A DNA stretch of 64,000 nt from contig OX485808.1 of NCBI GenBank assembly GCA_950295325.1, forward strand, positions 35,174,527-35,238,526, written 5' to 3'. The notes under the pieces are model-generated. The model saw only the letters and a list, made by a program, of their open reading frames with translations. It was not told where the DNA came from and ran no database searches. Numbering within the stretch: position 1 is the first letter of the stretch; every line of letters starts with the position of its first letter. The position numbers and the translations under genes were made by a program. This document shows positions 25,611-39,235 of the stretch, piece after piece. The stretch is from Polytrichum commune. Lineage: Eukaryota; Streptophyta; Polytrichopsida; Polytrichales; Polytrichaceae.

Positions 25611-28600
25611 ATGGGAACGGCAGTAAGAGTTGCAAACTCTCATGGTCGACAGCAGGTACATTACTTTCCATTTCGTTTGTGCTCATTCCGGACCTTACGA
25701 AGTGTGAAAAACCGAGTGTTCTTTCTCGGAGACTAAGTTTTGGCGACGAGTGCCTCCTCTTCATCACTGACTCGGTTTGCGTGCTTGACCCATTTGCAGT
25801 TCTGGCCACGGCAGCTGGTCAGAAAATGGCTGAGCATGAGGCACAATGGAGACCAGAAGTTCGACCGTGACTTTGAGATGGATGTGGACCACAAATATGT
25901 GGGGGAGAATGGTGAGGCTCTTGAGTAATCAATCAATCTCTCAAGTGTCTCTGGTTGCATTATGTTGCAGCTGTCAGTGGTTTGTGCAGGGGAAGAAGAC
26001 CTGGTCTCATTAGAAGCAAGTGACTAAAGGACCCTGTGCGACAGTGTACTAGACAAAGTGGTGTGTATTTGCATCTTCATCTTGCTCAACAGAAATTCTC
26101 CGTTCTTTTTTTGTGCAGGCTTCTTAGGCTTTGAGGATGAACCTGCGGTGGACATTAATGAACTTCACGAAGGTATCGATTTCAATGCCATCGCCGGTAA
26201 GATATGGCTAAACCCTTCGCAGTTTTGAATCACATGCAATGGAGGTCAACCGAAACCTAAAAAATATGCTCTGACTATGATGTTACCAAAGCTTAATGAT
26301 CCGAAGCTTTCTTTGAATCGGAATTTCTAACATCTAGGGTTTGTGTTTCCAGAAGCCCCAGTGTCGAACATAACTCTTCTGCGGGGGCAATCCGAGACGT
26401 TACGACAACAGTTTGTTGATCAAAATGAAGTTCGGTACACTCCAAACTTTTCTCAGCAACTCTTGAACTAAGGCTGCAAAGTCTCTTGCAATGAGTTACT
26501 CAGAGGAAAGTTTAGAACCAAGAGTTACTCAGAGGAAAGTTTAGAAACAATTTAGAACCAAGAGCTTCAGTTGATCTATTTCGTGCGCCTTGAACAAGTT
26601 TTGGTTGTTCGGGGAATGTATGGTGAACAGAGTAGCAGTGCACACATGGAATGTGGCAGGGAAGCCACCTCCACCGGATTTGAATCTGAAAGATTGGATC
26701 GACACCTCGACACCAGCTGATATCTACGTCTTCGGGTAAGAATATTTATCAGGATAATCATTTTGGCGTAGGCAGAACTCGAAGTATACTCTTGACGAGG
26801 ATGTTTTTGGATTAGCTGTGGCTGATTGTCTTGATATTGTCCTATTTGTCGTGTCCGGTGCAGGTTCCAGGAGGTTGTGCCTTTGAACGCGAACAATGTA
26901 TTGTGTGTGGAAAACGGTGGACCAGCCGTCAAGTGGGAAGCGAAGATCCGAGAAACCCTGAACGACATAATCGGGCAACAAATAGAGGCTGATCCTTTTC
27001 AAAGCCGCAGCGCACCAGCTTCACCGACACGCAATGACTTATCTCCTATTTCAGTCACCGTCAGTGAAGTGGAGAAACTGCTGGAGAGGTGCGTGAGCGG
27101 GAAAAATCTGGAAACAGCCTTTCTAGCTACCGAAGGAAATCTCTTAAACTACGAAAAGAATCTGCCTATTACGGTGGAGGATTGGGCAGAAGACGGTGGC
27201 ACGAATGGTCATTCGACGACGGAAAATGGTGGTGTACCATGGCCATTTGAAAAACAAGTTTCTGAAGTCACTGCAGAGGATCTGCACAAAGCAGCTGTGG
27301 CGGAGGAGTTTCTCTCCGAGACAGCAAACCTTACAGCTCCTCTCTTGTCGTCTTCTGAGATGGCATGCCACCCACCTCCGTGTATCGGCAATCAGTACTC
27401 TAAGGTTGCAAGTAAGCAGATGGTGGGGCTCTTCATAACGGTTTGGGTTCGTTCGAACCTTTGGCGCCATGTGCACAACGTGAAGGTGTCCGCCGTTGGC
27501 TGTGGTCTTATGCATTACCTTGGAAACAAGGTACTTCAAGGACATCACGCCACAATCTCTTGTGTTTAAATTCTTGGTATTGATTGATCAGTATTGGCAT
27601 CCAGTCGCACCGCAGGATGACATAGGGTTAGCGAACCTGAAAGAATCTATTTCGAAGCAAGTCTATTCCTCTGATCATGGCATTGTGCAAGTGTTGTAGG
27701 GATCCATTTCTGTAAGCATGTCTCTCCACCACACGAACTTCTGCTTTGTGTGCTCACACTTGACTTCGGGCCACAACAAAGGGGACGAGTTGCGCCGAAA
27801 TGCCGACATTGCCGAAATTCTACGCAGAACGAAATTCCCCCGTAAAATTAAAGTCTTTGGTATTGAACTGCCAGAGACAATTTTAGCACACGAGTATGTT
27901 GAATTCTTTCGCATCTAACTCCTGAATTTGAACAGTTTTATAGAGACACATGCATTCATTGTCGTTGTGAATAAGTTGGAATATTCTGTAGTTTGAGGTT
28001 GAAGTACTATCGTTCCGTAACAGCAAGATTTGTATCCAAATATTGAAGTTGAGGGTTGTCTGCAGTCGAATAATTTGGCTTGGGGATTTGAACTACCGAA
28101 TTGCTATGCCGGACCAGGAGACGTGGAAACTTGTCAAAAGCAACGACTGGGCAGCCCTTCTGCGTGTGGATCAGGTATTGTGTTGACGAACTTTCAAATA
28201 AGATTATGGGTTGGCAGTCACCAATGGTAGATTCTCAATGATTCAGGGCAGACAAAACCTGCATCCAAAAATGGATATAATGCAGCGAATAAGTGCAGAC
28301 CTTTATTACGATGAGTAATCAGTAGCAGCATTAAAAGCAAAACGCAGCTTCTTGACGTAATTTCGAAGTTACAAGTTTTCTGAGCAGGGAAATGACATTG
28401 ACATGTGTTAAGCAGCTGAAGCTTGAGCAAGACGAGGGGCGAGTCTTCAGAGACTGGAAAGAAGCAGAAGTATGTTTCCCTCCTACTTACAAATTCAAGG
28501 AAGGAACAGACCAATACGCTGGCGAGACAACCAGCAGCGGGGAGAAGAGGCGGTCGCCTGCTTGGTGAGTCATTTCTCTTAACCCCAAATTTTGCAAGCC

Positions 28601-29398
28601 CGTTCTCTTTGATCAGACACAAGTAGCTCCTGCAATACGGATCTGTATGGAATTTACCTTCTGAGACTCGAATATATCCATTTTGAGATCTAGAGATTGG
28701 CAAAGGACACTTTTCCATTCCTCAATTTCGGAGTATTTCTGGCAGTTGATACTCACTATAGATTGCTATGCATGATTTGCAGGTGCGACCGAATATTATG
28801 GTACGGAAAAGGTCTGAAGCAATTGGAATATGTACGTGGCGATATAAAATTGTCTGACCATCGTTCAGTTTCTGCAACTTTCATGGCGGAGGTGGAAGTG
28901 GTCAGCCACAGAAAGCTCAAAAAGGCATGTGTTTACCCAAAGGATTTGAAAGTGGATACTAAGGTATATCTTAAGTTCACGCCTATACTTGCCGTTGACA
29001 GGATGCACTCCAACGAAGTCCCTGGTGGTGTATCGGTCATAAGAGCTATCAACTACAGCTCATATATGGCTCTGGCTCATGTGAATTTTCTGATTGGAAC
29101 ACTTGTAGGAGAACTGGAACGGTTGCACTGTTGAATTTTTCAATGGCTTCGTGCTACTCCAACTCTCGATGCTTTTTAGTTTCCTGTAAAGGGGTTTCCA
29201 TTATGACGAGAGCGTTTTTCTGTTATTCTATTGATTCTTTTCATGTATGTGATGCAGGACACATTGGATGCAAATGCACCAGTGTTTAATCCAACACTCC
29301 GAAAGTCACACAGAATAAGGAAACTGGGAAGATCGAGCAGTTTTGTATATCCAGAATCAGCTATATCTAGTCCTGAAGCATGGAAAGAAATCTACTAA
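25611..29398 (+). CDS. Type I inositol polyphosphate 5-phosphatase (plant IP5P1/2-like), 11 exons
   Basis: Predicted exons are 25611-25655, 25800-25911, 26119-26196, 26353-26434, 26631-26735, 26864-27530, 27700-27893, 28066-28174, 28416-28564, 28783-28963 and 29258-29398. All introns are GT..AG and all phases agree, giving 620 codons. The enzyme removes the 5-phosphate from inositol phosphates or phosphoinositides. Visible family motifs include FWP..VRKWL near the N-terminus, WNVAGK (about 112-117), FQEVVPLN (142-149), KQMVGLFITVWVRS (325-338), YLGNKGS, FVCSHLTSG, WLGDLNYR (432-439), PAWCDR (512-517) and SDHRSV (538-543). The last three belong to the catalytic core. The ~170-residue insert between VKWEAKIRETL and KQMVG is typical of the plant type-I group. 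The start ATG gives a 15-residue first exon; it is the least certain part. No damage is seen. It has no functional link to its neighbours. Confidence 0.9.
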
Positions 29399-32344
29399 GG
29401 TACTTCATTGCTTCTGGAATTTAAGTGGGTATCCCCTTTCAATACAATTTTAAAGTAAACTGCATGACCTCTTTAAGGTCGAAATCTGACTCAGGTTTCC
29501 TGGATCTCGGTACCAGGTGAAGCTGCAGGTGGGGCACAAATGAGGAGAGTTGCTGTTTGGCTACTCGACATGGAACTATTAGCACAACGGTTGTCAATCT
29601 GGACATTTTGTACTGATGTAATCAACCTTGTATAGTTGGCTGTGGATATCCCACAAATCAAGATAGCAGGAGATTAGGGAACTACCATCCCTGTTGAGTG
29701 ACAGACCACGTTTCCACAATCACGGTGAGTATGACTTGCAAAATGGTTGATGTTGTGACTGGCTATATCCATATCCCTTCCTCTGATTAATGTAGAGCTG
29801 CGAGCATGTATCATTCTGAGAGCTACCTAACACACGGTGGTGGTGTGCACAGAGATCCTTGTCAAGATGTAAATTAAAAGAGAAGCAGTGTGAGATATAC
29901 CCTGGACAGTCCTCAACAGGAAACGTTGACAGACTTTACTCTAACAGTTGGAGTATACATTCTTTGTACAAATTTGTAGGTGATGTCTGTACCTTCTCTA
30001 TATACAACAACCAAAACTTGAAGGCTTGGTTTTCGAGAATGTTTGCAGCAGCAGCAGCACCTTGGATATCACTCACAGACAGTAGTGTTACTGGTTTGAT
30101 GGGGGATGGGCTATGACACTCAGACTTACGTGCTTGAGAACTTCAGCGGGGAGGACCATGAGCATTAATTGATGCAGTGTACAGTGAAGTAGTTTGCCCT
30201 GATTTTGCAGAGATGGAAGTTGAACTTCATGAGCTTTGAACATAACTTGATGTAATTAATTTACATTGCTAATACAAGCAGAGTTTGTATATTGAGGCAA
30301 ACTTTTGGCCAAATGTTTTTGATTCGTCAGTGGCACTGGATAAATCTGTACTTTAGACGTCATCAGCACAACTTGAGCAGTCGAGTCTCGACAATCTGAT
30401 GAGTAAGGAAAATGTGTGCCCGTCTTCTTCATTTTTCCGTTGACGTGCCAAAGTGTACTGAAGCGAAGTGAGTATAGGATCGAAGCATTACGATCTCCTT
30501 TTTCCAACTGATCTCCTTCTAAGTAACTTGACTGGCTCATTTGATTTGTTCTTGCTTCTCTTTCAGATCCTCCGGTTAAGCCAGTAACAGTACTGAAGCT
30601 ACTTACCCAGGATCCTGAACGTGAACGTAAGGTAAGTGGGCCACGGGCACTTCTCGCTGTGCAACCACTTCTCCTGAGATATTTAAGAAGCGATTAAAAT
30701 GACACTACTGGAATCCAATGGATTTAATGTCATATTCGTTTGTCAATTTTGTGACATACTAATTTTCCACTGAGAGAATGTGTCATATTTGGGACATTAT
30801 TGTGCTCAATAAGTTGACATTAACACACTCAAAACGCATTACTGTGAAATGATTAGCTATTCCAAATCGATGCTGTATTTATTTTCCTCTTATTCTTTGG
30901 GACTCGTGAGTTTCTTCTTCATCATCAAAGTGATAATTCTCTTCTCAAATGACTTTTCTAATTCCCCGCAATTATGCTGACTATCGAATCTAGAATAGTC
31001 AACAAATCTTGAGCACGTAGTCAGATCTCTTTCAAAAAACATGTCTTTTTGGAGTCCATTCTTAGATCCACACCTTCCCACACACCACTCAATTATAGTT
31101 GTCTGATTAAGATATGTAACCAAATTCGGTCCGCTTACCTTTGAGATCTCAGTGTTACATCTCCTAACAAATGATCTTTTTGCAAGAGGTGTATTCAAGT
31201 ACTTCCATTGAAAACTTGAACCTATACACAAGTTCTGATGCACTGCTTAATAAATTCTCTATTCGTTTGGTTCCAGCTAGGGATAGTAGACCACTCTCGC
31301 ATTCTCTGATCAAAGCAATCTTCTCGAAGAAAGTCCTTTCCTTCTGTAAAGCTCCGACAAGTAATATCCCGATCTCCGGAACAAGCCCACAAACGTGTTG
31401 GAAGACATGTCATATATTGGCACCAAGAACACCTCTTCCTTATGTCCATACCTGCAGAAAGCGCTTGTGAATCAGCAGACAGGTCAGATAATTCTTTACC
31501 TTGTCATCTCACTCTGAGCATGTATGACATCGAGTTGCATATTGACAAATTAACTCAGTGTGTCCACTATCAATAAGCAGATCTTTGTGATGGAAGTAAC
31601 ATGGGAACAACTCATTCATCTGTAGGAGGCATACATTCCACCTGGTATAGTGATGCGGTCTCATCTATTCCGTAGATATATGTAATAAATCGAAGCTACG
31701 GTTCTATATGGTCAACAATTGTGAGATATATATTGATCATTCATTCCCTTAATAGAGAATTTGAAATTCTTCCCCTCCTTATTAGTGCATGTTTTGGAGG
31801 GGTGGAAGAGTTCAAAGGGGGGACTTTTGTGCACACCTAATCAAGTGATAATGAGAACGTGTGGACAGCTACTTTGTTGAATTTCACCTTTAATTTGGTG
31901 ACATGAGGTTAGAGATGTCTGTAATTGCAACATGTGGAGATGCTCTTACAACTTTCTAGAACACCTTGATTTAAACAGATCCTGAAAGTTTCCATACGCA
32001 GTAGTCAAAACAATGTGAGGGTTTCTATATGGGATAATGTGCTGAGGGGAGGGCATTGTGGGGTTTGACTTCACTGCCCCAAGGGAGATGAGAGCCAAAA
32101 ATCCCACAATAACCAGCCCGATATCCACTGTAATGAATAAACACGTGTGGTTTATCTCGTACGGTGGAGATTATGTCATGCACAGAGGGCATTAGATTGG
32201 GTACGAATGGCCATTCCGTGCTGGCGGAATGCCCAGTCTGCTCACGAGTAAGAATAATTTGCCACATAACAACAACACACAAATATCAACACACATGATA
32301 AACCAAAAGTGCTTTACAGCGCGGCTTTTAGTTCACCTCCTGGA
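29399..32344. other. Intergenic region between the 5-phosphatase and rhomboid genes
   Basis: The first few hundred bases are probably 3' UTR of the 5-phosphatase gene. One short segment (30567-30631) looks like an isolated exon, described separately. The rest is AT-rich with no recognisable coding sequence. Confidence 0.5.
30567..30631 (+). other. Possible orphan exon (65 nt)
   Basis: The segment is preceded by CTTCTCTTTCAG and followed by GTAAGTGG, both strong splice signals. Between them one frame reads DPPVKPVTVLKLLTQDPERE and then RK. I do not recognise the peptide, and I found no partner exons upstream or downstream. It could be a relic exon, an alternative 3' exon or chance. Confidence 0.25.
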
Positions 32345-34562
32345 TTAGTCACCTGTGAAGAGTGCGAAGAAGGCCGCCACGTAGCCCGCGACGAGAATGT
32401 TGAGAGAGAGAATCCACAGGATGTTTTGGCATTGGCTGTGCTTGGGCTGAGTTGGCAAATCGTCCACGTCATATATAACGGCCGGGAAGCGCTGATGATG
32501 ATTCACCCACCCAAGCTTGGGTCTCGTCAATAGCACGCTGCCAAGTAGGAGACCGGTGGCGGCGGCAGCGACGTGGGTGAAGTTGTCCACATGTGGCAGC
32601 AATCCAAACACCAGGTTGGTGACGAGAAGCAGGAGGATCGAGATAATGGCCAAATTAAGGTTACGATGCCCATGATCACGAGTCGAGTTACTGCTGTTGC
32701 TGTCCCAGTTGATTACGATTTCCGAAAGCCAGGCAGCAATTAGACCCATCAGCGCCCCCGAAGCTCCCACTGACACACGTCCGTGAACGAACAGGGCCGA
32801 GACCATGGCACCAGCAACACCGGGCAGGAAATACATCAGCCCGACCTGCAGGACATGGGCTTCCAGGCAATTGGGTTCCTCTCATTATCTATAATGCAAG
32901 TAACTTCCTCTCTCTCCTCCTCTTTAGAAATATATAAGGTAAATGGGTCTTAAATGGTTACTGTTTTCAACGAGCCTACTTCACCTAGGATTATATGTAA
33001 CATACGATTAGTACTCGTGAGATGATTTTAGTGACTTTCCTTATAGAATTATTCATTGTGAAAGTGAAGATTCTCGTGCTTTTTAAATGGTCGTATAGGT
33101 CTTTCCCAATTATGTTGACTATTGAGCTTAGAATGATTGACATATTTTGACTATGTAGTTGCATTCTCTTTTAAACACATGTTCTTCTTGGTGTTTGTTT
33201 TTGGATGCCCATTTAACCATGTGCAGTTCAAGTATAAGTGTCCGGTTAAGATAAATATTTGAATAAGGCACATCAACCATAAACAAATGACATGCTTATT
33301 CCAGTCCGAAAACACACACACAAGACTACTTGGCCCCGAAGTAGAGTGCGGAGCAACTTTTAGGGTTCACTCAATGGAAGCAAACAACCCCAAGAAGGGT
33401 GAGACACCTGCTATTAATTAAGCATATTAGATGTTTCTTTCACATGATGTTGATAATTCAAGGCTGCTAATGACCTGCTGATGACCTAATAGTCTACAGA
33501 GTTGGAAACTTTTGTATCACGCACGCTGTGACTTAACCTAAAACATGTGAACATTGTCAGAAGAATGTGTTCATTCAAAATGTCACCTGCTTCAACCCAT
33601 GCTCATTTCACTATCACGCGTGCTAGACTGGGTGATTTATGCTCACTCTCAGATGAAGAATTTGTGTAACGCAGAACTACATATACATCTACACCTGCTT
33701 GTAAGCTGGCAATTAGTCAATTGCCCTAGGTTTCATCTATTCCATGCAAAATACTTTACTAACCCTGAGTACCAACTCGTAAGGGGCTAGCAATCCTGCC
33801 ACACTTGTCGTTTGTACAGATATTCAAGCGAAACTTGACGTTTTGGATATGTCCAAAAATCATCAATGGTGACAATTTGAGTATATATTACAAGACAATG
33901 TCCATCATTGTTCTTGTGAACAAGAGATGTGCAAAGAAGAAGTCAACTAGTATGTATACTTAATTCCCTTGTTACTAATTCCATTGATTGTAAGTTATTG
34001 GTGGCCACAACTATATGGATGAGTTTCAATACTTACTAGTCAACTATACCCAAAAGGGTTAAGGCCTTGAGGTTAAAGCCACACGTTTCATTGTTGAACA
34101 TACCTTGAAAGCACCAAACTTTTTCTCCAATTGCAATCCGATATAACACAAACCAACCAAATTCACTGCCAAATGGAACACACCAGCATGCAACAAAATA
34201 GTGGTCACCAACCGCCACCCTTCGCCTGCCTTTGTCACAAGCTCCGATTCAAGAGCTCCAAACTCAAGCAAGGTGGATGCCGATGGTCCAAGAGAAGGAT
34301 TTTCCTTCAATGGCTGGAATGAGAACCTCTTCAAAATACTAAAAACACACGCGTTGTTACCAATGATGTTAGCCCTCATGTTGCAATTATTGTGTGACAT
34401 GATCAAGATGAAGGCCAACACATGGATCGCGGCAAAGGTCGGGACCATCCATGGCATATGTTGTTGTTGTTGGATTTGAACTGGCTCACTTTTTGGTCCA
34501 AAGTTGCAAAGCTGTGTTTCCAAGTTCAAAACACTTCTTGTGCGATGTCCTGCTCTAACCAT
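32345..34562 (-). CDS. Rhomboid-family intramembrane serine protease (plant RBL type), 2 exons
   Basis: Exon 1 is 34562-34104 and exon 2 is 32845-32345, separated by a 1258-bp GT..AG intron with matching phase; total 319 aa. Rhomboids cut transmembrane substrates inside the bilayer. Membrane segments are visible in order: WMVPTFAAIHVLAFILI; the LLHAGVFHLAVNLVGL loop with the family His and Asn; LMYFLPGVAGAMVSALFV; the active-site GASGALMG (Ser about 182); LAIISILLLLVTNLVFG; NFTHVAAAATGLLLG (His about 244); and a seventh helix, ILSLNILVAGYVAAFFALF. The catalytic dyad and the WR motif (GWRLVTTI) are intact, so it should be active. The length fits plant secretory-pathway RBLs. The start is the first in-frame ATG; a short upstream exon cannot be excluded. 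Confidence 0.85.
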
Positions 34563-34877
34563 AGCCAAAGTCACACAAATGGAGCAAAAGTGAGATTTTT
34601 TTCAAAGCAATGCCAGTATCTCCTGACTTCTGCAACAAATATAGCAATTCCTCTTTGGTGATGGACTTTGATTGATTTCCTTATGTGGTCGTTCTTTTTT
34701 ATTAGTCACTTATATTTGAGTGGTATATGACAAGGCTTGTTGCTAAGAGTGGACACCGATTGTTACAATGAGATTGGACTATGTGCTTGAAAATATATAG
34801 ACAATATACAACACAATTGGGAGTGCGTATGTGATTGCTGAAGAGACAAAGAATCCTTAGTGTGGACTCCTAACTTG

Positions 34878-35430
34878 TGCATCTCAACTCCGATGATTAT
34901 GAAACTTGAGAAGACAATCTTCGTCATTCATCACAATTGTTAACTGGAGGAGGCAATTCCCAATCCGATTCCAATGTCCAAAATTGCATATGAAGTTGGA
35001 GGTGCCCACAATAGGCCACAAACCTTACATCCTTCCACACCGACATAGATACCTGACATAAATTGTAAGATGGAAACGAGGTGCACCAAAGTTTGGTTTT
35101 GGAGGCAAGGCCAAAATGGTTTTAACGCCACTACTAGGAGGGTCTATGTGATTGCTTATGGAATCTTATAACTTATGCATTTCAACTCCGATGATTATGA
35201 AACTTGAAATGGCAATCTTTGTGATTCATTGCAATCGCCTAACTTAACTGGACAAGGCAATTTGCAATCCAATCCAACGCAGCAAATTGTCTGTGAAGCT
35301 GAAAGGGCGTCCACAATATTAATCGGGCCACAAACTCTACATCCTTCCACTGACACAAATGCTTGACAGAAATTGGAGGATGTTGGAAACGAGGTGCACC
35401 AGAGTTTGGCTTTGGAGGGAAGGCCGGAAT
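34878..35430. repeat. Two direct ~250-bp repeat units
   Basis: Unit 1 (34878-35118) and unit 2 (35176-35430) share ordered blocks from TCAACTCCGATGATTATGAA through CTACATCCTTCCAC-like to GAAACGAGGTGCACCA. A third, partial copy lies at 12879. Unit 2 covers the 3' half of the hypothetical ORF at 35239-35754, so unit 1 is a decayed duplicate of that ORF's end. Confidence 0.75.
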
Positions 35431-35754
35431 GACAATAGTGCGACTATTGGCAGCAGTGGCACCAGTTGCAACACAATCGAGAGGCGGACTGGCTGCTGGA
35501 GGTGTATGAAGTGAAGCAGGGCCATGGTAGCTCCTCAAAGGCAGGATCGCAGCCGGCAGGTATAATAATTCGCCAGAACCTCCCATGCTTAATGAGCTCC
35601 TGTAACACTTCTCCAGGTCCCGCCTTGCCCTAATAATTCTCTTCCTCTCCTTGTAGTTATGATCTGTAGTCAGCCCCAACGGTGAGCTGGCAGCTGTGGA
35701 GGGGGAGTTTCTATCTGACTTGGCTGGAGATGGCAATCCCGAAAGCTGCCCCAT
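35239..35754 (-). CDS. Hypothetical protein, 171 aa, lineage-specific
   Basis: The frame opens with MGQLSGLPSPAKS, followed by a basic stretch (KERKRIIRARRDLEK) and a Pro/Ala-rich middle. I recognise no domain. Upstream tandem units at about 35970 and 36205 repeat the same leader plus the MGQLS-like start in decayed form, and the repeat at 34878 duplicates the coding end. This argues for a once-real transcription unit that was locally duplicated. It may equally be a repeat-derived frame. Confidence 0.3.
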   Translation of the reverse strand: MGQLSGLPSPAKSDRNSPSTAASSPLGLTTDHNYKERKRIIRARRDLEKCYRSSLSMGGSGELLYLPAAILPLRSYHGPASLHTPPAASPPLDCVATGATAANSRTIVIPAFPPKPNSGAPRFQHPPISVKHLCQWKDVEFVARLILWTPFQLHRQFAALDWIANCLVQLS

Positions 35755-36360
35755 CTCTTAATTTGCAATCTGAAAACCGACCAATGTTGCTCCACCTTAC
35801 CCTTCCTTGAAGGGAGGTGTTACGGAAGCTATTATATAGATAGATAGATATAAACTCCGGCTTCCTGAGAAAGCAAGCATAAATGAAGAACCTCTTTGTA
35901 TGTGGCATTGGAAGCTCCTATTTAAAATTGTTGGGGCAATATCAACTCTTGGATTTTATATACAATTTTGTGGGAGACGGCAATGCTGAAAGTTGCCCCA
36001 TCTCTTGCAGTTTGATTTTTTTTTTACTCCTCTGGGCAAATGATTTGGAAGTTTGAGATAGATCAATAGATATAAACTTCGGATTTTTGAGGAAGCAAGC
36101 ATAAATGAAGAACCTCTTTGTCCAATGGGCTAGCGGAATTAGCTGCTATCAATAAATCTTGGAGCAGGACCAAGACCTGGAGATCTTGAACGGCTCTCAT
36201 GCGGGAGATGAAATGTTGAAAGCTGCCCGATCTCTTGCAATCTGTGGATCTTGTTGCTCCTCCTTTTTTCCCTTGTAGGAGATTCTATAGAACCTACTTC
36301 ATTGGTAGATACAAACGCCAGCTTCCGGAGGTAGCAATGAAGAACCGCTTCGCCCGTGGG
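35725..36360. repeat. Three tandem ~240-bp units
   Basis: Units begin near 35725, 35970 and 36205. Each carries GAAAGCTGCCCCATCTCTT-like sequence, then a GATAGATATAAACTCCGG-like block, then GAAGCAAGCATAAATGAAGA. The third unit is the most diverged. Confidence 0.7.
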
Positions 36361-36399
36361 ATACCGGAACTACTATCAAATTACTCAGAGCAGAATTAA

Positions 36400-39235
36400 T
36401 GCCTAGCAATGAGCTCGTGGTATATGACACTTCAACTCCTGTGCAATTGTCAAAACCCTCTTTTAGTTTTTTTCTTGATCTTGCAGCTACCTTTTAGGGT
36501 TTTGGCCACCTCGATCCTGACGAAAACACCAAAGGACGAAATTGCGGGCTTTTTTGTTTGTTGCCTGCACTGCAACCATCAAATTGCTGGAGGAATGCTA
36601 ACATTGGGCGGCCTGACTTCAATTCCCCTCCAAAATCTTCTGTCCAACAGGAACTCCTTGTATTGCGAAAATTTGTGATCCATTCAGACTTCTTACTGTC
36701 AAATGATAAACTTTTTTTTTTTTTTTCTTCCAGAGCCAGGTGTGGAGAACAGATGATGTCCTACAACATGTACTGACACTCAAAGATGGAGATCTTACCT
36801 TACCTTTACTATGGCAGATCAAAGCATTTCCTCTGACCTAAATTAAAATGTCAGAATCTGTACTTATTCCATGTGCATACATCCTCATCCCACTTGTAAA
36901 GTAAACACCACAAACTGCACTCTCCCACTGCAACCACTTTGCTCAAGGAACGTCATCCATCAGGCGGCCCTGGCTTACCTTTTTCTCCAGTGTCCCATAC
37001 CTATAAAATTAACAAAATTGCTTGCATTGTGAGGTGATCTATTAGCCTCACCTTCGCAATTACTCTCAAATTGCAGGGTCAGGAAAAAATATATTCAGAA
37101 CAACAATAGTCACCCGAAGATAGAGACTGGATCCTCTTGAATTGTTAGTGAACTCCTCTTCCGGCGTAAGTTGATCAAAATGAAGCAAACAATCGCCCTC
37201 TTTATCCTCCTTGGAGTACATTCAATGCAATGCACCTTCTTTTTCTCGAGTTGCGTGAACAACAGACACACCACTGAAACATAAAATCACGACCTTACAA
37301 CCCGAAGTTGACATGATCATCAACTAAATCTTGATCAAACACTTTTTGGCTTCACCTACTTTCAGTACATCAAATGCAATGCACCTTCTTACAAACTCGC
37401 AAATGTACCCCTTCTCACTCTTCCAGCACTATTAGGATACGTGTCTTGTGTCGGAGGTCATTGCAACTAACCTTGGGCATTGCAACTGAAATTTTTTTCT
37501 GCCCACGAGACAAAGAAAAGGCTTCAGTGATATAGGACAAATCATTGAATGAATGGGATGAAATCAATTGCAGTGGACCCTAGAAGCAGTATTGTACCAG
37601 AAGTGTAGTTGCCCATGCCTGATTTTGGGCAAGAACTAGCGACACATTATGCCATTATATTCATGAAAGAAACGTGACGTCACTGCCCACAAATGCGAAA
37701 ACTGTACGCACATAATGTCTATGCAACCACATCACTTGATGTTCATTATACCGCTTCCCACAAACTTACCAAATTTCACACATGAAGCCGGCTGCATACA
37801 CCTCTTTACACCTCTTTACCCAATCCAATACAAAAATAACTACCACATCTCTTCATGTCCATCAACGAAAGCAACACATATTTCATCACTGCACTTTGCT
37901 TAACACATGTTCGCCTCGAACCGCGTACACAAGATTCACAACTGGATTTACATATCAATCCTGAAATAAGTGAAATAAATAAATAATGTACTCCAGTAGG
38001 GGGAATTAAAGGACACATCATATTTCAACGTAAAGAAATTGCACGCTGATGGCATTGAAGCCCAACTCTGCCCCACCCCGTGCTACACTGAAGGTCCCTA
38101 CAACCCCAATCTTAACCACCCTGCTTTAAAAGGAAGGGTTGAGCACTTCATAATCTATGTACATTCGACTACTCCCACTGGGCCACTTCCCACACACAGA
38201 CGAGGAAACATTCTTCAGTAGTCGTCACGGGGAATGTGAGGTGCACCCCCTTCGACATCCGTATCGCATCCATGGTCGCTTGCACTATTTGACTCCTCGC
38301 ACGACCACAAACCATCCCATGCACTATGCCCTCCAAGGTCTCGCCCCACCCTGGTCTCCGAAGCGAGCACATGAGGGACTACCTCTCGAAAATCGATTGC
38401 ACGCCCCGCCAAGTTGGTATTACCCAACACATGTACGTTTGCATCCAGGTCGTCACTCAACATTGCAACCCCAAGCACCGCACAATCATCTTCATCGACC
38501 ACTCGCGAGCTCCTGCTTTCATTATATTGCAACACTACTTTCCAGCCACGCTCGATCGACAGTGTCATCAGCAATAACTACTTGCTTCACTTGCTCATGA
38601 AAGGCATATGGCTGCACCGTAGCCCGCTGTCGTCTGTTGAAATTCGCCATCCAAAACCCATATTTGTCTCGTTTGATTCACTGGTTCCCATTTCATCAGC
38701 TAGGACCCAACAACTGCCCCTAAACAACACTATAGGCATTGTCGCATGGCATAATCTGTCGATATGACATATGAGTAAATCCACGGCCATCAACCGTTGA
38801 TGGGTTATTTTTTAGGTTCGACTTCTGCTATGGATAAATTGTTGATCATTGTTGTTGAAGGTTGATATCATTACATATTATTGTTGTATGTTGATATGTT
38901 CTTTGGACGTTGTTGTTGAATGGTGTATGTTGTTTGTAGATATAATCTTGCTACATTGGAAAACCGGCTTACTTATCAATGCCCAAGTTTTTGGCCGGTT
39001 GTCATTACAATGAAGAGGAAATTAGCCGGCACTTGAAAAAAATATAGGATATTGGCCGGTCCAAATTAACGACAACAAGTTTGCAAGCGGTCAAATCCTG
39101 AAAAAGCCCGTAGAAGTTGTGAAGGGGTGGATTTTAGCTGGTTGAGCTCAAAAATCTCCTGAACCCTGAAATGGACGTGTGTGGTAGTACCCACAATCCT
39201 AGTAGCAAAATTCTCTCCAAACTCCTGGACCCCTA
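36400..39235. other. Gene-free intergenic region
   Basis: A poly-T tract lies at about 36711-36726. A 120-codon minus-strand frame at 38215-38574 has no recognisable domain and no supporting splice signals. No mobile-element ends could be defined. Confidence 0.45.

Noticed and set aside
38215-38574. 119-codon minus-strand frame
   Set aside because: No recognisable family, no splice or duplication evidence, and plus-strand frames are also open across it.
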